64,000 bases of DNA from Pseudomonadota bacterium (GCA_020160755.1 JAIUPN010000004.1:124001-188000), one strand, 5' to 3'; shown: positions 41,606 to 51,232, numbered from the stretch's first letter. Notes: generated from the sequence alone by a model not told the origin. Numbers and translations are program-made.

Positions 41606-42970
41606 TCAATAGATCCCGCTGGTCCCCGGTGTCGTCGCGCGCGCGGTGGTCGTGACCGTCGGAACGACGGCCGGCGGCGTCGGCGCGACGATCGTCGCGG
41701 TCGGGCGACCGGGCTTGGCGAAGCTCGCCACCACGGGCGCGTCGCGGCCGTAGATATCGGCGAGTTTCTTCACCCCGCCCTTCCCGTCGGGAATGACGGT
41801 CCAATAGGCGACATAGACGGGGAAGGGGTTGTCGAAGCCGAAGCGCGTCGTCTTGCCGCTCGCGATCGCCTCGCCGAATTCCTCGGGGCTTTTGCCCGCG
41901 AACATCACGGCCATCAGGCCCGAGAAGTGCAGCGCGCGCTCGGTGCGGATGCAGCCGTGGCTGAACGCGCGCGCTGCGGCGGCGAAGGCGCCTTTCGACG
42001 GGGTGTCGTGCAGATAGATGGCGTGCGGGTTGAGCATCTCCATCTTCATCACGCCGAGCGCATTGTTCGCGCCGGGCTGTTGCACGACCGACAGAGTCTT
42101 GCCGCTGCCCGTCCAGGTATAGCCCTGCGCGCGCGCCGCGCCGGGGTTGCGCGCGATGGTCGCGCCGATGCCTTCGTTGATGATACTGCGCGGCAGCGTC
42201 CAGGTCGGGTTGACGATGATCCCGGTCGCCATCGGGTTGAGCTGCGGCGTCGGGGTTGCCGACTTGCCGACAACGGCCTTGTGCGTCGCGATAATCGTGC
42301 CGCCGTGGACGACGCGCGTCACATATTCGGGGACATTGCTGACGACATAGCGGTCGCCGAGCGCACGCGGCATCCAGCGCCAGCGTTCCATGTTGACGCG
42401 GATCGCATTGGCGTCGGCCGGGGTCTTTGCCTTTTTGAGCGACGCCTTGAGCGCCGCGAAGTCGGGGTGCACGGGATCGAGCGTCGCGAGCGTCTCGCTG
42501 ACCGTTCCGGCGCCCAGTGCGGCCGCAAGAAGCGAGAGCAGGGGTTCGCTGTCGCCGTCGCTGTCGACCATGAACCACTGTTTGCGCGCCGCATTGGGAG
42601 TGCGTCCGTCGCGCAGGTGCGTCGCGAGCAACAGGAAGGTGTCGGTTGCGGTCTTGTCGAGGCGCGCCTGATCGCCGCTCATGATCGCGGCGGCGAGTGC
42701 GTCGGGGCTGTAATCCTTTGCGAACAGGCCTTCAGCGCCGATGCCCTCGATCGACACGAGCAGCGCTTCGGCATTCTGTTTCGACCAGCCCGGCAGATTG
42801 GCTTCGGCCGCGGTTTCGACGACGGGGGCGTCGTCCTTGACCTTGTCAGGCTGGAGGACCACCGAATCCTCCTTGACGCCGGGCTGCGCGAAAGCGGGCG
42901 CGGCGAGCAGGCTCAGAGGAAGAAGAAGCGCCGCAGCGGGGCGCGCCGAAAAGGGGGAGTTTTTGACCAT
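41606..42970 (-). CDS. L,D-transpeptidase (YcbB-like)
   Basis: 454-residue exported enzyme that makes 3-3 crosslinks in peptidoglycan. A signal peptide (SLLAAPAFAQ) is followed by a scaffold region (residues 70-190) and the YkuD domain. Its catalytic segment has HDTPSKGAFAAAARAFSHGC with the nucleophilic Cys, followed by IR and a Thr/Glu pair. Asn- and Trp-rich motifs such as IIVNPTWTLPRSI resemble YcbB. The C-terminal 40 residues are a Thr/Pro-rich tail. The start is at 42970, where the signal peptide begins; an ATG at 43033 is less likely. Confidence 0.9.
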   Translation of the reverse strand: MVKNSPFSARPAAALLLPLSLLAAPAFAQPGVKEDSVVLQPDKVKDDAPVVETAAEANLPGWSKQNAEALLVSIEGIGAEGLFAKDYSPDALAAAIMSGDQARLDKTATDTFLLLATHLRDGRTPNAARKQWFMVDSDGDSEPLLSLLAAALGAGTVSETLATLDPVHPDFAALKASLKKAKTPADANAIRVNMERWRWMPRALGDRYVVSNVPEYVTRVVHGGTIIATHKAVVGKSATPTPQLNPMATGIIVNPTWTLPRSIINEGIGATIARNPGAARAQGYTWTGSGKTLSVVQQPGANNALGVMKMEMLNPHAIYLHDTPSKGAFAAAARAFSHGCIRTERALHFSGLMAVMFAGKSPEEFGEAIASGKTTRFGFDNPFPVYVAYWTVIPDGKGGVKKLADIYGRDAPVVASFAKPGRPTATIVAPTPPAVVPTVTTTARATTPGTSGIY

Positions 42971-43042
42971 GGTGTAAGCCCATAGCCAAAAACTATCCGC
43001 AGTTAAAGTGAGCCGCCGCACACTCCGTCGCAAGAATAGATG

Positions 43043-44404
43043 TCAGGCTTTCGCCGCTTCATCCTGCTGCGCCAGCCATTCTTCGAGCCATTTGATCGTA
43101 TAGTCGCCGTGGATGACGTCGGGGTTGGCGAGCAGCGCCTGATGCAGCGGGATGTTCGTCTTGACCCCGCCGATCACCATTTCCTCCAGCGCGCGGCGCA
43201 TCCGCATCATGCAGCTTTCGCGGGTGCGGCCATAAACGATCAGCTTGCCGATCATGCTGTCGTAATAGGGCGGGATCGAATAGCCGGCGTAAAGCCCGCT
43301 ATCGACGCGTACATGCATCCCGCCGGCGGCGTGATAGCTCGTGACCTTGCCCGGTGAGGGCAGGAAGGTGCGCGGATCTTCGGCATTGATGCGGCATTCC
43401 ATCGAATGGCCGCGGAATTCGAGATCTTCCTGGCGAACCGACAGGCCCGCGCCACCCGCGATGCGGATCTGTTCGCGGACGAGGTCGAAGCCGGTGATCA
43501 TTTCGGTCACCGGATGTTCGACCTGGATGCGCGTGTTCATCTCGATGAAGAAAAATTCGCCATTTTCCCACAGGAACTCGATCGTGCCGGCGCCGCGATA
43601 ACCCATTTTCGCCATCGCATCGGCGCAGATGCCGCCCATGCGCGTGCGTTCCTCGGCCGAGATGATCGGCGAGGGGGCTTCCTCGAGCACTTTCTGGTGG
43701 CGGCGCTGGAGCGAACAGTCGCGCTCGCCGAGATGGATCGCGTTGCCGTTGCCGTCGCCGAACACCTGAAACTCGATGTGGCGCGGGTTGCCGAGATATT
43801 TTTCCATGTAGACGGTGGCGTCGCCAAAGGCGGCCGCCGCTTCGCTCGATGCCTGACCCATCAGGCTTTCGAGGCTGTCCTCGTCGGGGACGACCTTCAT
43901 CCCGCGCCCGCCGCCGCCCGAGGCGGCCTTGATCAGCACCGGATAGCCGATCTCTTTCGCGAGCTTCTTCGTTTCGTCGTTGAAGGTCACCGCGCCGGGC
44001 GAACCGGGGACGACGGGGAGGCCCAGCGCGACCGCGGTGCGCTTGGCCTCGACCTTGTCGCCCATCGTGCGGATATGCTCGGGCTTCGGTCCGACGAAGA
44101 CCATGTTGTGGGCTTCGATGATCTCGGCAAAGCGCTCGTTTTCGGAGAGGAAGCCATAGCCCGGATGGATCGCGTCGGCGCCGGTGATCTCGGCGGCCGC
44201 GATGATCGCGGGGATGTTGAGATAGCTGTCCTTCGCCGCCGGCGGACCGATGCAGACGGCTTGGTCGGCGAGGCGGACGTGCATCGCGTCGGTGTCGGCG
44301 GTCGAGTGGACCGCGACCGTCTTGATGCCCATCTCGTGGCACGCGCGGTGGATGCGCAGCGCGATCTCGCCGCGGTTGGCGATCAGGAGTTTTTCAATGG
44401 CCAT
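43043..44404 (-). CDS. accC: Acetyl-CoA carboxylase, biotin carboxylase subunit
   Basis: 453-residue biotin carboxylase that uses ATP and bicarbonate to carboxylate biotin on AccB, the first step of fatty-acid synthesis. ATP-grasp motifs are [14 protein letters not shown] (glycine-rich loop), [18 protein letters not shown] and [18 protein letters not shown]. The start [18 protein letters not shown] is the family start. It follows accB by 11 bases, in the usual aroQ-accB-accC order. Confidence 0.98.
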   Translation of the reverse strand: MAIEKLLIANRGEIALRIHRACHEMGIKTVAVHSTADTDAMHVRLADQAVCIGPPAAKDSYLNIPAIIAAAEITGADAIHPGYGFLSENERFAEIIEAHNMVFVGPKPEHIRTMGDKVEAKRTAVALGLPVVPGSPGAVTFNDETKKLAKEIGYPVLIKAASGGGGRGMKVVPDEDSLESLMGQASSEAAAAFGDATVYMEKYLGNPRHIEFQVFGDGNGNAIHLGERDCSLQRRHQKVLEEAPSPIISAEERTRMGGICADAMAKMGYRGAGTIEFLWENGEFFFIEMNTRIQVEHPVTEMITGFDLVREQIRIAGGAGLSVRQEDLEFRGHSMECRINAEDPRTFLPSPGKVTSYHAAGGMHVRVDSGLYAGYSIPPYYDSMIGKLIVYGRTRESCMMRMRRALEEMVIGGVKTNIPLHQALLANPDVIHGDYTIKWLEEWLAQQDEAAKA

Positions 44405-44415
44405 GGGTGAGGAAC

Positions 44416-44898
44416 TCAGCCGATGGTGAACAGCGGCTGGTCGAATTCGACCGGCTGGCTGTTCTCGACATGCACGGCCTTCAGCGTGCCCGCGGCGGGC
44501 GCGACGATCGGGTTCATCACCTTCATCGCTTCGATGATCAGGATCGTGTCGCCGGCCTTCACCGCCGAGCCGACGGCAGCGAAATTGGGGGCGCTCGGTT
44601 CGGGCGCGAGATACACGGTACCGACCATCGGCGACTTCACGGCGTCGGCGAAACTGTCAGCGGCCGGGGCAGCGGCCGCAGGCGCCGCGGCTGCGGCGGC
44701 CGGCGCGGCGGCGGCAGGCGCAGCGACCGGCGCGGGAGCGTAGGCGACGGGCGCGGCTGTCAGCGTGCGCGCGACGCGCACCTTGCGGTCGCCATCCTCG
44801 ACCTCGATTTCCGAAAGCTGCGTGTCGTCGAGCAGTTCGGCGAGCGCGCGCACGAATGCCGGATCGATGTTGATGCCATTGTCTTTATGGTCACCCAT
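44416..44898 (-). CDS. accB: Acetyl-CoA carboxylase, biotin carboxyl carrier protein
   Basis: 160-residue carrier protein. An N-terminal helical part is followed by a long Ala/Pro-rich linker (about residues 47-82) and the lipoyl-like domain, with biotin attached at Lys126 in EAMKVMNPI. The family-typical thumb region ([15 protein letters not shown]) is present. It is between aroQ and accC. The ATG at 44898 is preceded by a short leader; upstream frame is unused. Confidence 0.97.
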   Translation of the reverse strand: MGDHKDNGINIDPAFVRALAELLDDTQLSEIEVEDGDRKVRVARTLTAAPVAYAPAPVAAPAAAAPAAAAAAPAAAAPAADSFADAVKSPMVGTVYLAPEPSAPNFAAVGSAVKAGDTILIIEAMKVMNPIVAPAAGTLKAVHVENSQPVEFDQPLFTIG

Positions 44899-44968
44899 GA
44901 GAATTTTTCCTGTTGTTGCGGCGCCCGTTAATGGGGCGCTCGGACCCCGTTTTTGATGCGCCCTATTG

Positions 44969-45409
44969 TCAGAGACGGGCGGCGGCGTCCAGCGCCAGCG
45001 TATAGCTGTTCGCGCCATGCCCTGCAAAATGCGCGACTGCCGCCATGCCGACATAGCTGATGTGCCGGAATTCCTCGCGCTTCATCGGGTCCGACAGATG
45101 GACCTCGATCACCGGCACCTTGATCGACTTGATCGCGTCGTGGATCGCGATCGAGGTGTGCGTATAGCCGCCCGCATTGAGCAATACCGCTTTCGCGCCA
45201 GCAACATAGGCCTCGTGCAGCCAGTCGATCAGCACGCCTTCGTGGTTTGTCTGGCGACATTCGACGCGGAGACCGAGGTCGGCCGCCTGCGCTTCGAGCC
45301 GCGCGTGGATATCGTTCAGCGTGTCGTGGCCATAAATCTCGGGCTCGCGCGTTCCGAGCAGGTTGAGGTTGGGGCCGGAGAAGACGAAGACGGTGGGAAG
45401 GTCGGGCAA
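44969..45409 (-). CDS. aroQ: Type II 3-dehydroquinate dehydratase
   Basis: 146-residue enzyme of the shikimate pathway that converts 3-dehydroquinate to 3-dehydroshikimate. The active-site motifs are [17 protein letters not shown], with the catalytic Tyr, [17 protein letters not shown] and [18 protein letters not shown], with the catalytic His. The first residue of the motif is Ser where Asn is usual (NGPNLNLLG), a minor variant. First gene of aroQ-accB-accC. Confidence 0.96.
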   Translation of the reverse strand: MPDLPTVFVFSGPNLNLLGTREPEIYGHDTLNDIHARLEAQAADLGLRVECRQTNHEGVLIDWLHEAYVAGAKAVLLNAGGYTHTSIAIHDAIKSIKVPVIEVHLSDPMKREEFRHISYVGMAAVAHFAGHGANSYTLALDAAARL

Positions 45410-45490
45410 GAGGCGGTCTTTCGGTTGCGGCGAAGAGCGCTCCCCCTATATGGGCTGCTCGGCAAAAGGCAAAGCAAGGCGGATTCCCCA

Positions 45491-45694
45491 GTGATCTCGG
45501 TCATCCTCAACGGCGAACAGCGGCAGGTGCGCGAGGGCAGCGTCGCCGATCTCGTCGCCTCGCTCGGCCTCGACGTGAAAAAGGTGGCGGTCGAGCGCAA
45601 CCGGGTGATCGTGCCGCGCTCGACGCTTGCAGACGTCGCGCTCGCCGAGGGTGATGCGTTGGAAATCGTTCATTTCGTAGGAGGCGGGTGTTGA
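45491..45694 (+). CDS. thiS: Sulfur carrier protein ThiS
   Basis: 67-residue ubiquitin-like sulfur carrier for thiazole synthesis. It begins with GTG (ISVILNGEQ) and ends [10 protein letters not shown]. The family normally ends in Gly-Gly, whose carboxylate is activated; here a terminal Cys follows the glycines. The reading frame is clear and the stop overlaps thiG, so the extra residue is real. Trimming or a tolerated tail would be needed. No thiF is seen. Confidence 0.9.
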   Translation: MISVILNGEQRQVREGSVADLVASLGLDVKKVAVERNRVIVPRSTLADVALAEGDALEIVHFVGGGC

Positions 45695-46461
45695 CCGACA
45701 GTTGGAGTGTTGCCGGACGGACGTTCACGTCGCGGCTGATCGTCGGCACCGGCAAGTATAAGGATTTCGAGCAGAACGCCGCCGCGGTCGCGGCGTCGGG
45801 GGCGGAAATCGTCACCGTCGCGGTGCGCCGCGTCAACGTGTCGGACCCCAATGCGCCGATGCTGACCGACTATATCGATCCGAAGAAGATCACCTACCTG
45901 CCGAACACTGCGGGCTGCTTCAATGCCGACGATGCGATCCGCACGCTGCGGCTGGCGCGCGAGGCGGGTGGCTGGGATCTGGTGAAGCTCGAGGTGCTCG
46001 GCGAGGCGAAGACGCTCTATCCGAACATGCGCGAGACGCTGGAGGCAACCGAGGTGCTCGCCAAGGAAGGCTTTCTGCCCATGGTTTACTGCGTCGACGA
46101 CCCGATCGCCGCGAAGCAGCTCGAGGATGCGGGCGCGGTCGCGGTGATGCCGCTGGGCGCGCCGATCGGATCGGGCCTTGGTATCCAGAACCGTGTCACG
46201 ATCCGTCTGATCGTCGAGGGCGCGTCGGTGCCGGTGCTTGTCGACGCGGGGGTCGGCACGGCGAGCGACGCGGCGGTGGCGATGGAACTCGGCTGCGACG
46301 GCGTGCTGATGAACACCGCGATCGCCGAAGCGAAAGATCCGATCCGCATGGCGCGCGCGATGAAACTCGCGGTCGAGGCGGGGCGCGATTCGTATCTCGC
46401 GGGGCGCATGGGCGTGCGGCGCTATGCCGACCCGTCGAGCCCTCTCGCCGGGCTGATCTGA
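45688..46461 (+). CDS. thiG: Thiazole synthase ThiG
   Basis: 257-residue (alpha/beta)8-barrel enzyme that makes the thiazole phosphate of thiamine from DXP, dehydroglycine or glycine imine, and ThiS-thiocarboxylate. The Schiff-base Lys is in [17 protein letters not shown]. Other signatures are [23 protein letters not shown], and [20 protein letters not shown] with its phosphate-binding loop. The GTG at 45688 overlaps thiS; a TTG at 45691 is better spaced from GTAGGAGG and may be the real start. No thiO or thiF is in the window. Confidence 0.96.
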   Translation: MLTDSWSVAGRTFTSRLIVGTGKYKDFEQNAAAVAASGAEIVTVAVRRVNVSDPNAPMLTDYIDPKKITYLPNTAGCFNADDAIRTLRLAREAGGWDLVKLEVLGEAKTLYPNMRETLEATEVLAKEGFLPMVYCVDDPIAAKQLEDAGAVAVMPLGAPIGSGLGIQNRVTIRLIVEGASVPVLVDAGVGTASDAAVAMELGCDGVLMNTAIAEAKDPIRMARAMKLAVEAGRDSYLAGRMGVRRYADPSSPLAGLI

Positions 46462-46477
46462 CACTGGGCCGCGAAGC

Positions 46478-47221
46478 CTAGTTCGAATAGATTTCGAGAC
46501 CCATCGCCGTCAGTAGCGGGAATTGCTGATCGGCCGAAATGATCATGCCTTCGATGCTGGCGAGGTCGCCGAGGCACAGGCCCGCGAGATTTGCGTCGCG
46601 AAGGTCGGTGCGCGCGAGCTTCGCGCCATGGGTCAGCGCCTGGACGAGGTCGCTACCGCGAAGGTCGGCGCCCTCCAGATCGGCGTCGAGCAGATGGGCC
46701 TCGCGAAAACTCGTTCCCGAAAGCTCGCAACCTGGCAGGCGTATCTCGCTGAGGTCGGCGAGTTCGAGGTTGCAGCGGCGGATCTTCGCCGCGGCCTTGA
46801 CCAGCTTGCGACTGAAGGTGCGGCTGAAATCGGCCTTGTAGAACGTCGCGCCGCGCAGGTTGCACGCCTCCATCTCGATCCCGAACAGGGTCGAGCGGTC
46901 GAACCGCGCGAAGGAAAGATCGGAACGAACAAGGCGCGCCTGGTCGAGTTGCGAAAAGGCGAATTGCACCCCTTCATACCCGGTATCGTCAGCGAAGCGG
47001 CAATTGTCGAACAGCGCGTCGCGCAGGTCGACATTGGCGAAGCGGCACCGGATCAGGCGACAATTGACGAACCGGGCGTCTTGCAGGCAGGTGCCCGAGA
47101 GCTGGACGTCGCGCAGCGTGCACGAATCGAACCGCATGCCCGCCAGATCGGCCCCGGCGAACGGTCCATCGGAAATGTCCGCGTCGGCTATCGCGCAGCC
47201 CGGTTGCCATTCGATCGCCAT
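46478..47221 (-). CDS. Pentapeptide-repeat protein
   Basis: 247-residue protein built mostly of A(D/N)LXX-type pentapeptide repeats (ADLAGMRFDSCTLRDVQL, LQDARFVNCRLIRCRFANVD and ADLEGADLRGSDLVQA), with a 40-residue central helix-rich break. The fold is a right-handed quadrilateral beta-helix. Some relatives (Qnr) protect gyrase, but the repeat sequence alone does not show this. No signal peptide or membrane helix. It stands alone. Confidence 0.9.
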   Translation of the reverse strand: MAIEWQPGCAIADADISDGPFAGADLAGMRFDSCTLRDVQLSGTCLQDARFVNCRLIRCRFANVDLRDALFDNCRFADDTGYEGVQFAFSQLDQARLVRSDLSFARFDRSTLFGIEMEACNLRGATFYKADFSRTFSRKLVKAAAKIRRCNLELADLSEIRLPGCELSGTSFREAHLLDADLEGADLRGSDLVQALTHGAKLARTDLRDANLAGLCLGDLASIEGMIISADQQFPLLTAMGLEIYSN

Positions 47222-47327
47222 TCGCGCTCTCCCCGCCCGTCGGATTGGCTAGCGGGAAGGGTGAAACATATCAAGAACAAATGGTCATGGCGACCGGCGG
47301 CGCTAGGGAGCCGCCGGTCGCGTCATC

Positions 47328-48713
47328 TCATGGCACCCGCTTCACCGGCGGCGGGGTCCAGCTTCCTTCCATCGCCGCGCGCCGCGGCAGATAGAGGCGC
47401 AGGTTCATCGTGAACGGCCCTTCCGGCGCGGGAAGCCAATTGGTTTCCTTGTCGGCGCCCGGATTGTCCTTCTGGATATAGAGGTCGAGCGAGCCGTCGG
47501 CGTTGAAGACCAGCTTGTCGCGGTCGCCGATCGCAAAGCGGTCGATCGGGTTGGCGACGAAGAACTGGTCGGCGCCATACATGGTCAGCGACCAGAAGGC
47601 ATCGGCAGGGGGCAATTCCTCCTTGGCGAAGTGGAGGACATAGCGCGACGCGCCGCTGAAGGGTTTGCCCTCGGCGTCGAGCGGCGCCATCGGATAAATG
47701 GCCTCCTCGGGCGGCAGAGCGCCGAGCCCGGCAAAACCGATGAAGGCGCGCTGCAGATAGTCGTTGCCATAGACGCCGATCGCATTGCCCATCGCGCCCC
47801 AGCCGTTGCGCGTCAGGGCGATACTTTTCCGCCGGTTGACGATGCGGGGATAGGCGTCGGCGGCGGCGCGCGTCAGTCCGCGCTGGACGGCGGGGCCGGC
47901 CTTGGCGAGGTCGAAACTTTGACCGGGGACCAGCCCGACGCGCTCCATGCGCAGCAGCATCGCATAGTCGCTGTCGTGCGGCGGGTTGCGCTTCATGACC
48001 TCGGCGAACAGCGCGAAGAAGGCGTCGGGCTGCATCCGCGCGACCTGTTCGACCGGAGGGCTCATGTCGAGCGCCGGATCGGGCTTTGCCGGCGCGGGCG
48101 GCTGCGGCTTGCCCCACGTCGACAGCGGCACGGCGGCATAGCCCGCCTGCAACGTGTGGACATGGGCATAATCGGCGGCGCCGTTCGTCTGGATGCGCCC
48201 GATGATCCAGCCCATCTCGGTCGGGCTGCGCACTATTCGCATGCCCTTTGGCAGCGTGCCCTGCCAATGCGGGCCGACGAGCGCGACGGTGCCGCCGTCA
48301 TTGCCCGTCGTGCGGGTGCCGAGCGTCGCGAAGACGTCGGTCCACATGTCCATGATCGGCACGACATGATAGCGGCCGGCGGTATTCGGCAGCGTCAGGA
48401 CCAATGGTTCCTTGCCCACGTCGAACCACAGCGTCGAATAGAGGGTGTCGGCATTGGGGCGCACGACGTCCTTGAAGGTCGCGTCGGGATAGCGTTTCAT
48501 ATGCGCGAACTGGTTGGTCGGCGCGCGCAACTTGCCGTCGACGCCGGCGTTGGTCGACACGCGCCGCGTCGTTTCCATCAACACCAGCGGATAGGCATAG
48601 GTATAGGCTTCGAGGCCGATGGCGTAGGCTTCGTCTTCGCTGATCGGCGCGGCATAGGCCGTCCCGGTCAGAAAGGCGGCCGCCATCGCCAGAAAGGCAA
48701 GCAGGCTCTTCAT
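47328..48713 (-). CDS. DUF1254/DUF1214 exported protein
   Basis: 461-residue protein with a Sec signal peptide (MKSLLAFLAMAAAFLTGTAYA). The DUF1254 domain (about 30-165) begins EDEAYAIGLEAYTYAYPLVLMETTRRVST and has RPNADTLYSTLWFDVGKEPLV. The DUF1214 domain (about 340-450) carries WSLTMYGADQFFVANPIDRFAIGDRD and the closing NLRLYLPRRAAMEGSWTPPPV. Relatives are widespread exported proteins without a settled activity. A TTG at 48719 could also start it. The Crp/Fnr gene diverges. Confidence 0.88.
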   Translation of the reverse strand: MKSLLAFLAMAAAFLTGTAYAAPISEDEAYAIGLEAYTYAYPLVLMETTRRVSTNAGVDGKLRAPTNQFAHMKRYPDATFKDVVRPNADTLYSTLWFDVGKEPLVLTLPNTAGRYHVVPIMDMWTDVFATLGTRTTGNDGGTVALVGPHWQGTLPKGMRIVRSPTEMGWIIGRIQTNGAADYAHVHTLQAGYAAVPLSTWGKPQPPAPAKPDPALDMSPPVEQVARMQPDAFFALFAEVMKRNPPHDSDYAMLLRMERVGLVPGQSFDLAKAGPAVQRGLTRAAADAYPRIVNRRKSIALTRNGWGAMGNAIGVYGNDYLQRAFIGFAGLGALPPEEAIYPMAPLDAEGKPFSGASRYVLHFAKEELPPADAFWSLTMYGADQFFVANPIDRFAIGDRDKLVFNADGSLDLYIQKDNPGADKETNWLPAPEGPFTMNLRLYLPRRAAMEGSWTPPPVKRVP

Positions 48714-48841
48714 CGACAATCACTCCTCCCGATCTTCGCCTGCTATCTAGCGACCGGCGCGGACCCGGTCTGTCATCCGGCCGACAATCTCTTGGGGAAT
48801 CGCGAAGCGGCGCCTAATAGGAGGGAGGAGAGGGGCGATAT

Positions 48842-49579
48842 ATGCCGATGGGGGCGCAAGGAAAGGCGAACGCAGGGTCGTGGGCCGCCGCCGATCGCCT
48901 TGCCGCGCTGCGTCGCTGCCCCCTGTTCGCCGGCTGGCCGGAAGCGCGACTGGCCCAGGTCGCGGCGATCGCGCGCGCCGAATATTATCCGCGCGGCGCC
49001 GAAATCTTCGTGCGCGACCCCGAGAGACGCGAGGCGTTCGTCATCGTGTCGGGCGAGGTCGAGGTCAGCCGCGGGTCGGCGGCGGGCAAGAAGTTCGTGC
49101 TGAGCGTGCAGGGGCCGAACGAAATCCTCGCGATCGTTCGCCTCCTCGCCGAACCACCTATCCATTATGTGTACACCGCCTATGAAGACAGCGTGCTGCT
49201 GCACCTGCCGTGCGACGGGCTGGCCGCGATCCTGGACGCCGATCCGATCCTGTGGCGCGACATCGCGTTGCTGATGTGCGCGCGGCACGGCGACAGTCTG
49301 CGCCAGCTCAACAACCAGAAACTCGGCTCGCTCGATCAGCGCATGGCGGCGACGCTCGCCGATCTTGCGCGCATCCACGGCATCGCGGGCGGGCAGGGGA
49401 TCGAGCTGGGGCTGCGCCTGCCGCAGGAGCAATTAGGGGCGATGCTGGGGGTGACGCGGCAGAGCGTCAACAAGCTGTTGCGGGGGTTCGAGGAAGCGGG
49501 GCTGATCGCGATTGACTATAACCGGATCACGATCCGCGACCCTGCTGCGCTCGACGCGATCGTAGCGCACGACGGCTGA
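48842..49579 (+). CDS. Crp/Fnr family transcriptional regulator
   Basis: 245-residue regulator. A cyclic-nucleotide-binding-like beta-barrel spans about residues 25-145 (EIFVRDPERREAFVIVSGEVEV, SVQGPNEILAIVRLL). The C-terminal winged helix has RLPQEQLGAMLGVTRQSVNKLLRGFEEAGLI. The binding-site motif of true CRP (FGE..L..R.) is not present and there are no Fnr-type Cys residues, so the ligand is unknown. It is divergent from the DUF1254 gene, a possible target. Confidence 0.9.
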   Translation: MPMGAQGKANAGSWAAADRLAALRRCPLFAGWPEARLAQVAAIARAEYYPRGAEIFVRDPERREAFVIVSGEVEVSRGSAAGKKFVLSVQGPNEILAIVRLLAEPPIHYVYTAYEDSVLLHLPCDGLAAILDADPILWRDIALLMCARHGDSLRQLNNQKLGSLDQRMAATLADLARIHGIAGGQGIELGLRLPQEQLGAMLGVTRQSVNKLLRGFEEAGLIAIDYNRITIRDPAALDAIVAHDG

Positions 49580-49627
49580 TCGGTCGCCTGATTACCCTTC
49601 AAGCAGAACGCTTTGTCCCGTGGGAGC

Positions 49628-49653
49628 GGAACATCCACCCGGCGCGGGTCGTT
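49628..49653 (+). promoter_or_regulatory. EcfG-type general stress promoter for csbD
   Basis: GGAAC (49628-49632), a 17-base spacer and CGTT (49650-49653), an exact match to GGAAC-N16/17-CGTT of the alphaproteobacterial general-stress sigma factor. It lies 49 bases upstream of a CsbD gene, itself a stress-type gene. Confidence 0.7.
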
Positions 49654-49701
49654 TCTCCCGCACGAGGCCGCTCCCCCGCCTCGACAGCAAGGAGAATTCC
49701 C

Positions 49702-49884
49702 GTGGGTGAACTGAAGGAAAAGGCAAAGGGCCTCGCCAATGAAGCTGCCGGAAACACCAAACAGGCGATCGGCAAGGCGACCGGGAACGAGCGCCTCCGC
49801 GCCGAAGGTGAAGCGCAGGAACGCAAGGGCGAGGCCCAGAATCTGAAGGGCAAGGTCCAGGGCGCGCTCGGCGACAAGATCTGA
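49702..49884 (+). CDS. CsbD family stress protein
   Basis: 60-residue small hydrophilic protein with the CsbD repeats KEKAKGLANEAAGNTKQAIGKATGNERL and AEGEAQERKGEAQNLKGKVQGALGD. It starts with GTG at 49702 after a strong AAGGAGA ribosome-binding site. CsbD proteins are general-stress proteins of unknown biochemical role. An EcfG-type promoter precedes it and an intrinsic terminator follows, so this is a single-gene unit under probable stress control. Confidence 0.9.
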   Translation: MGELKEKAKGLANEAAGNTKQAIGKATGNERLRAEGEAQERKGEAQNLKGKVQGALGDKI

Positions 49885-49905
49885 CGGACTTGTTCGTCCG
49901 CCACG

Positions 49906-49936
49906 AAAAAGGCCCCGGGAAACCGGGGCCTTTTTT
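49906..49936. terminator. Bidirectional terminator between csbD and lipoprotein gene
   Basis: GGCCCCGG-GAAA-CCGGGGCC flanked by AAAAA on the left and TTTTTT on the right. It can end both convergent transcripts (csbD and the gene ending at 49956). Confidence 0.92.
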
Positions 49937-49955
49937 GTTTGGCTTGAGGGGAAGG

Positions 49956-50705
49956 CTATTTCCCGCCCGACGCCACGAGGTCGACGTCGGTCATCGCGCC
50001 GTCGCGGCGCATCATCAGCACATAGGCAAGGTCGCCCTTGGTGCCGCCCAGCATATGCTCGTTGCCGCTGACGCGGTGATCGCTGGTGTAACCCGCGCGG
50101 ATCGCCATCGTATGATAATAGTCGAGCACCGCCTGTATCGACGCCGCGGTCTGGAAATTGACGACGCGGATATTGCACTTGCCGCCAGCGATGCCGGCTG
50201 CCTCGCGCAGCGTCGCACGCGGATAGAGTTTGAAGGCGGCGGGCAGGCGATCGGCCCAGGCATTGCCATAGGTCAGCTTGGCGTCGCAGCTTCCCTTTTG
50301 CTGGTCGCGCGCGAGGGCGCCGATCGTGACCGGGCGCTTCTCCGCTTCGCAGCCGTCGCATCCAGCCTCGAAGGGCAGGGCTTTCGGCGCGGCGAGCAGC
50401 TTGCCGGCCGCGAGCGCCGCGGCGGCTTCGGCGGCGGTTGCGGCCTTGCCACCTGCGATACCGGGGACGCCGCCGTCGACGGGCCGGTTGCCCGGACCCG
50501 CGGCGTTACGGTTCGACTGGCCGGCCAGCTTCGGATCGACCATGATCTTGTCTTCGAGCGAGCCCTTGATCGCCGGATCGGCGTTCGTCAGCCCGTCGTC
50601 GAGCGGCGCGAGATCGGCCTTCGCGTTGGGATTGTCCCGGCAACCGGCGAGCGGCGCCGCAGCCATCAGCAAGCCGGCAACGAGCCATTTTCCGCGCAAC
50701 ATCAT
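49956..50705 (-). CDS. Lipoprotein of unknown function
   Basis: 249-residue protein with a lipoprotein signal ending in the lipobox LAGC around residue 19, so it should be lipidated. Residues 30-110 form a low-complexity Gly/Ala/Pro linker; the rest has a pair CDGC and two more Cys (GSCDAKLTYG and GGKCNIRVVNF) that could form disulfides. LTYGNAWADRLPAAFKLYPRATL appears to be the conserved core, but no family name is certain. The ATG at 50705 is chosen because AAGGGAG lies at the proper distance. Confidence 0.75.
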   Translation of the reverse strand: MMLRGKWLVAGLLMAAAPLAGCRDNPNAKADLAPLDDGLTNADPAIKGSLEDKIMVDPKLAGQSNRNAAGPGNRPVDGGVPGIAGGKAATAAEAAAALAAGKLLAAPKALPFEAGCDGCEAEKRPVTIGALARDQQKGSCDAKLTYGNAWADRLPAAFKLYPRATLREAAGIAGGKCNIRVVNFQTAASIQAVLDYYHTMAIRAGYTSDHRVSGNEHMLGGTKGDLAYVLMMRRDGAMTDVDLVASGGK

Positions 50706-50791
50706 CGCTAACACTCCCTTAATCCTCTGCCGGGAATGCCCGATCCTGACCAAAAAGGCGCAAATAAAATGCGTTAACGGGCAAGGCTTTG

Positions 50792-51232
50792 TTAGCCGAA
50801 AACTGTCTCGGAGCGAGACGCTTTTGGCGCGCACCGGATCAGGCGCGAGGTTTCGACCGCCGCCTGACGGTGAATGACGGCCTCGCGATAGGCGGGGTCG
50901 GTGACCATTTCCATGAACGCGCCGCTGCCCGGATATTCGGCGATGAACACCGCATCCCAATGTTCGGCATCGGGTCCGATCAGCATCGCCTCCATCGTGC
51001 CGGTCCAGATAACGCGGCCACCGACGCGTTCGAATACCGGACCGCTGTCGGCTCCATAGTGACGATAGGCTTCGGCGCCGGAGAGTTGCTGGCCCGCGAG
51101 TGGGTGATTGTCGGGATAGGCCGCCTTGTCCTTGAAACGGACGAGATTGAGCATGTGGATGACCGTATCGCGAGGCAGTGCCTTGAACGCATCGAACTGC
51201 GCGCGTTCGGGATCGACATGGCTCTCGCTCAC
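50792..51232 (-). CDS. DUF1330 family protein
   Basis: 146-residue protein with a DUF1330-like alpha/beta core: DTVIHMLNLVRFKDKAAYPDNH, then GGRVIWTGTMEAMLIGP and AVFIAEYPGSGAFMEMVTDPAYREAVIHR. The family is related to ferredoxin-like alpha-beta-barrel (dimeric) proteins such as NIPSNAP and antibiotic-biosynthesis monooxygenases; activity is unknown. The GTG at 51232 overlaps the GNAT stop as GTGA, so the two genes are co-translated. Confidence 0.85.
   Translation of the reverse strand: MSESHVDPERAQFDAFKALPRDTVIHMLNLVRFKDKAAYPDNHPLAGQQLSGAEAYRHYGADSGPVFERVGGRVIWTGTMEAMLIGPDAEHWDAVFIAEYPGSGAFMEMVTDPAYREAVIHRQAAVETSRLIRCAPKASRSETVFG

Noticed and set aside
46478..47221. Pentapeptide protein as a Qnr-type quinolone-resistance gene
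   Set aside because: Repeat content alone does not support Qnr function, and the central non-repeat region differs from Qnr. Left as a general pentapeptide-repeat protein.
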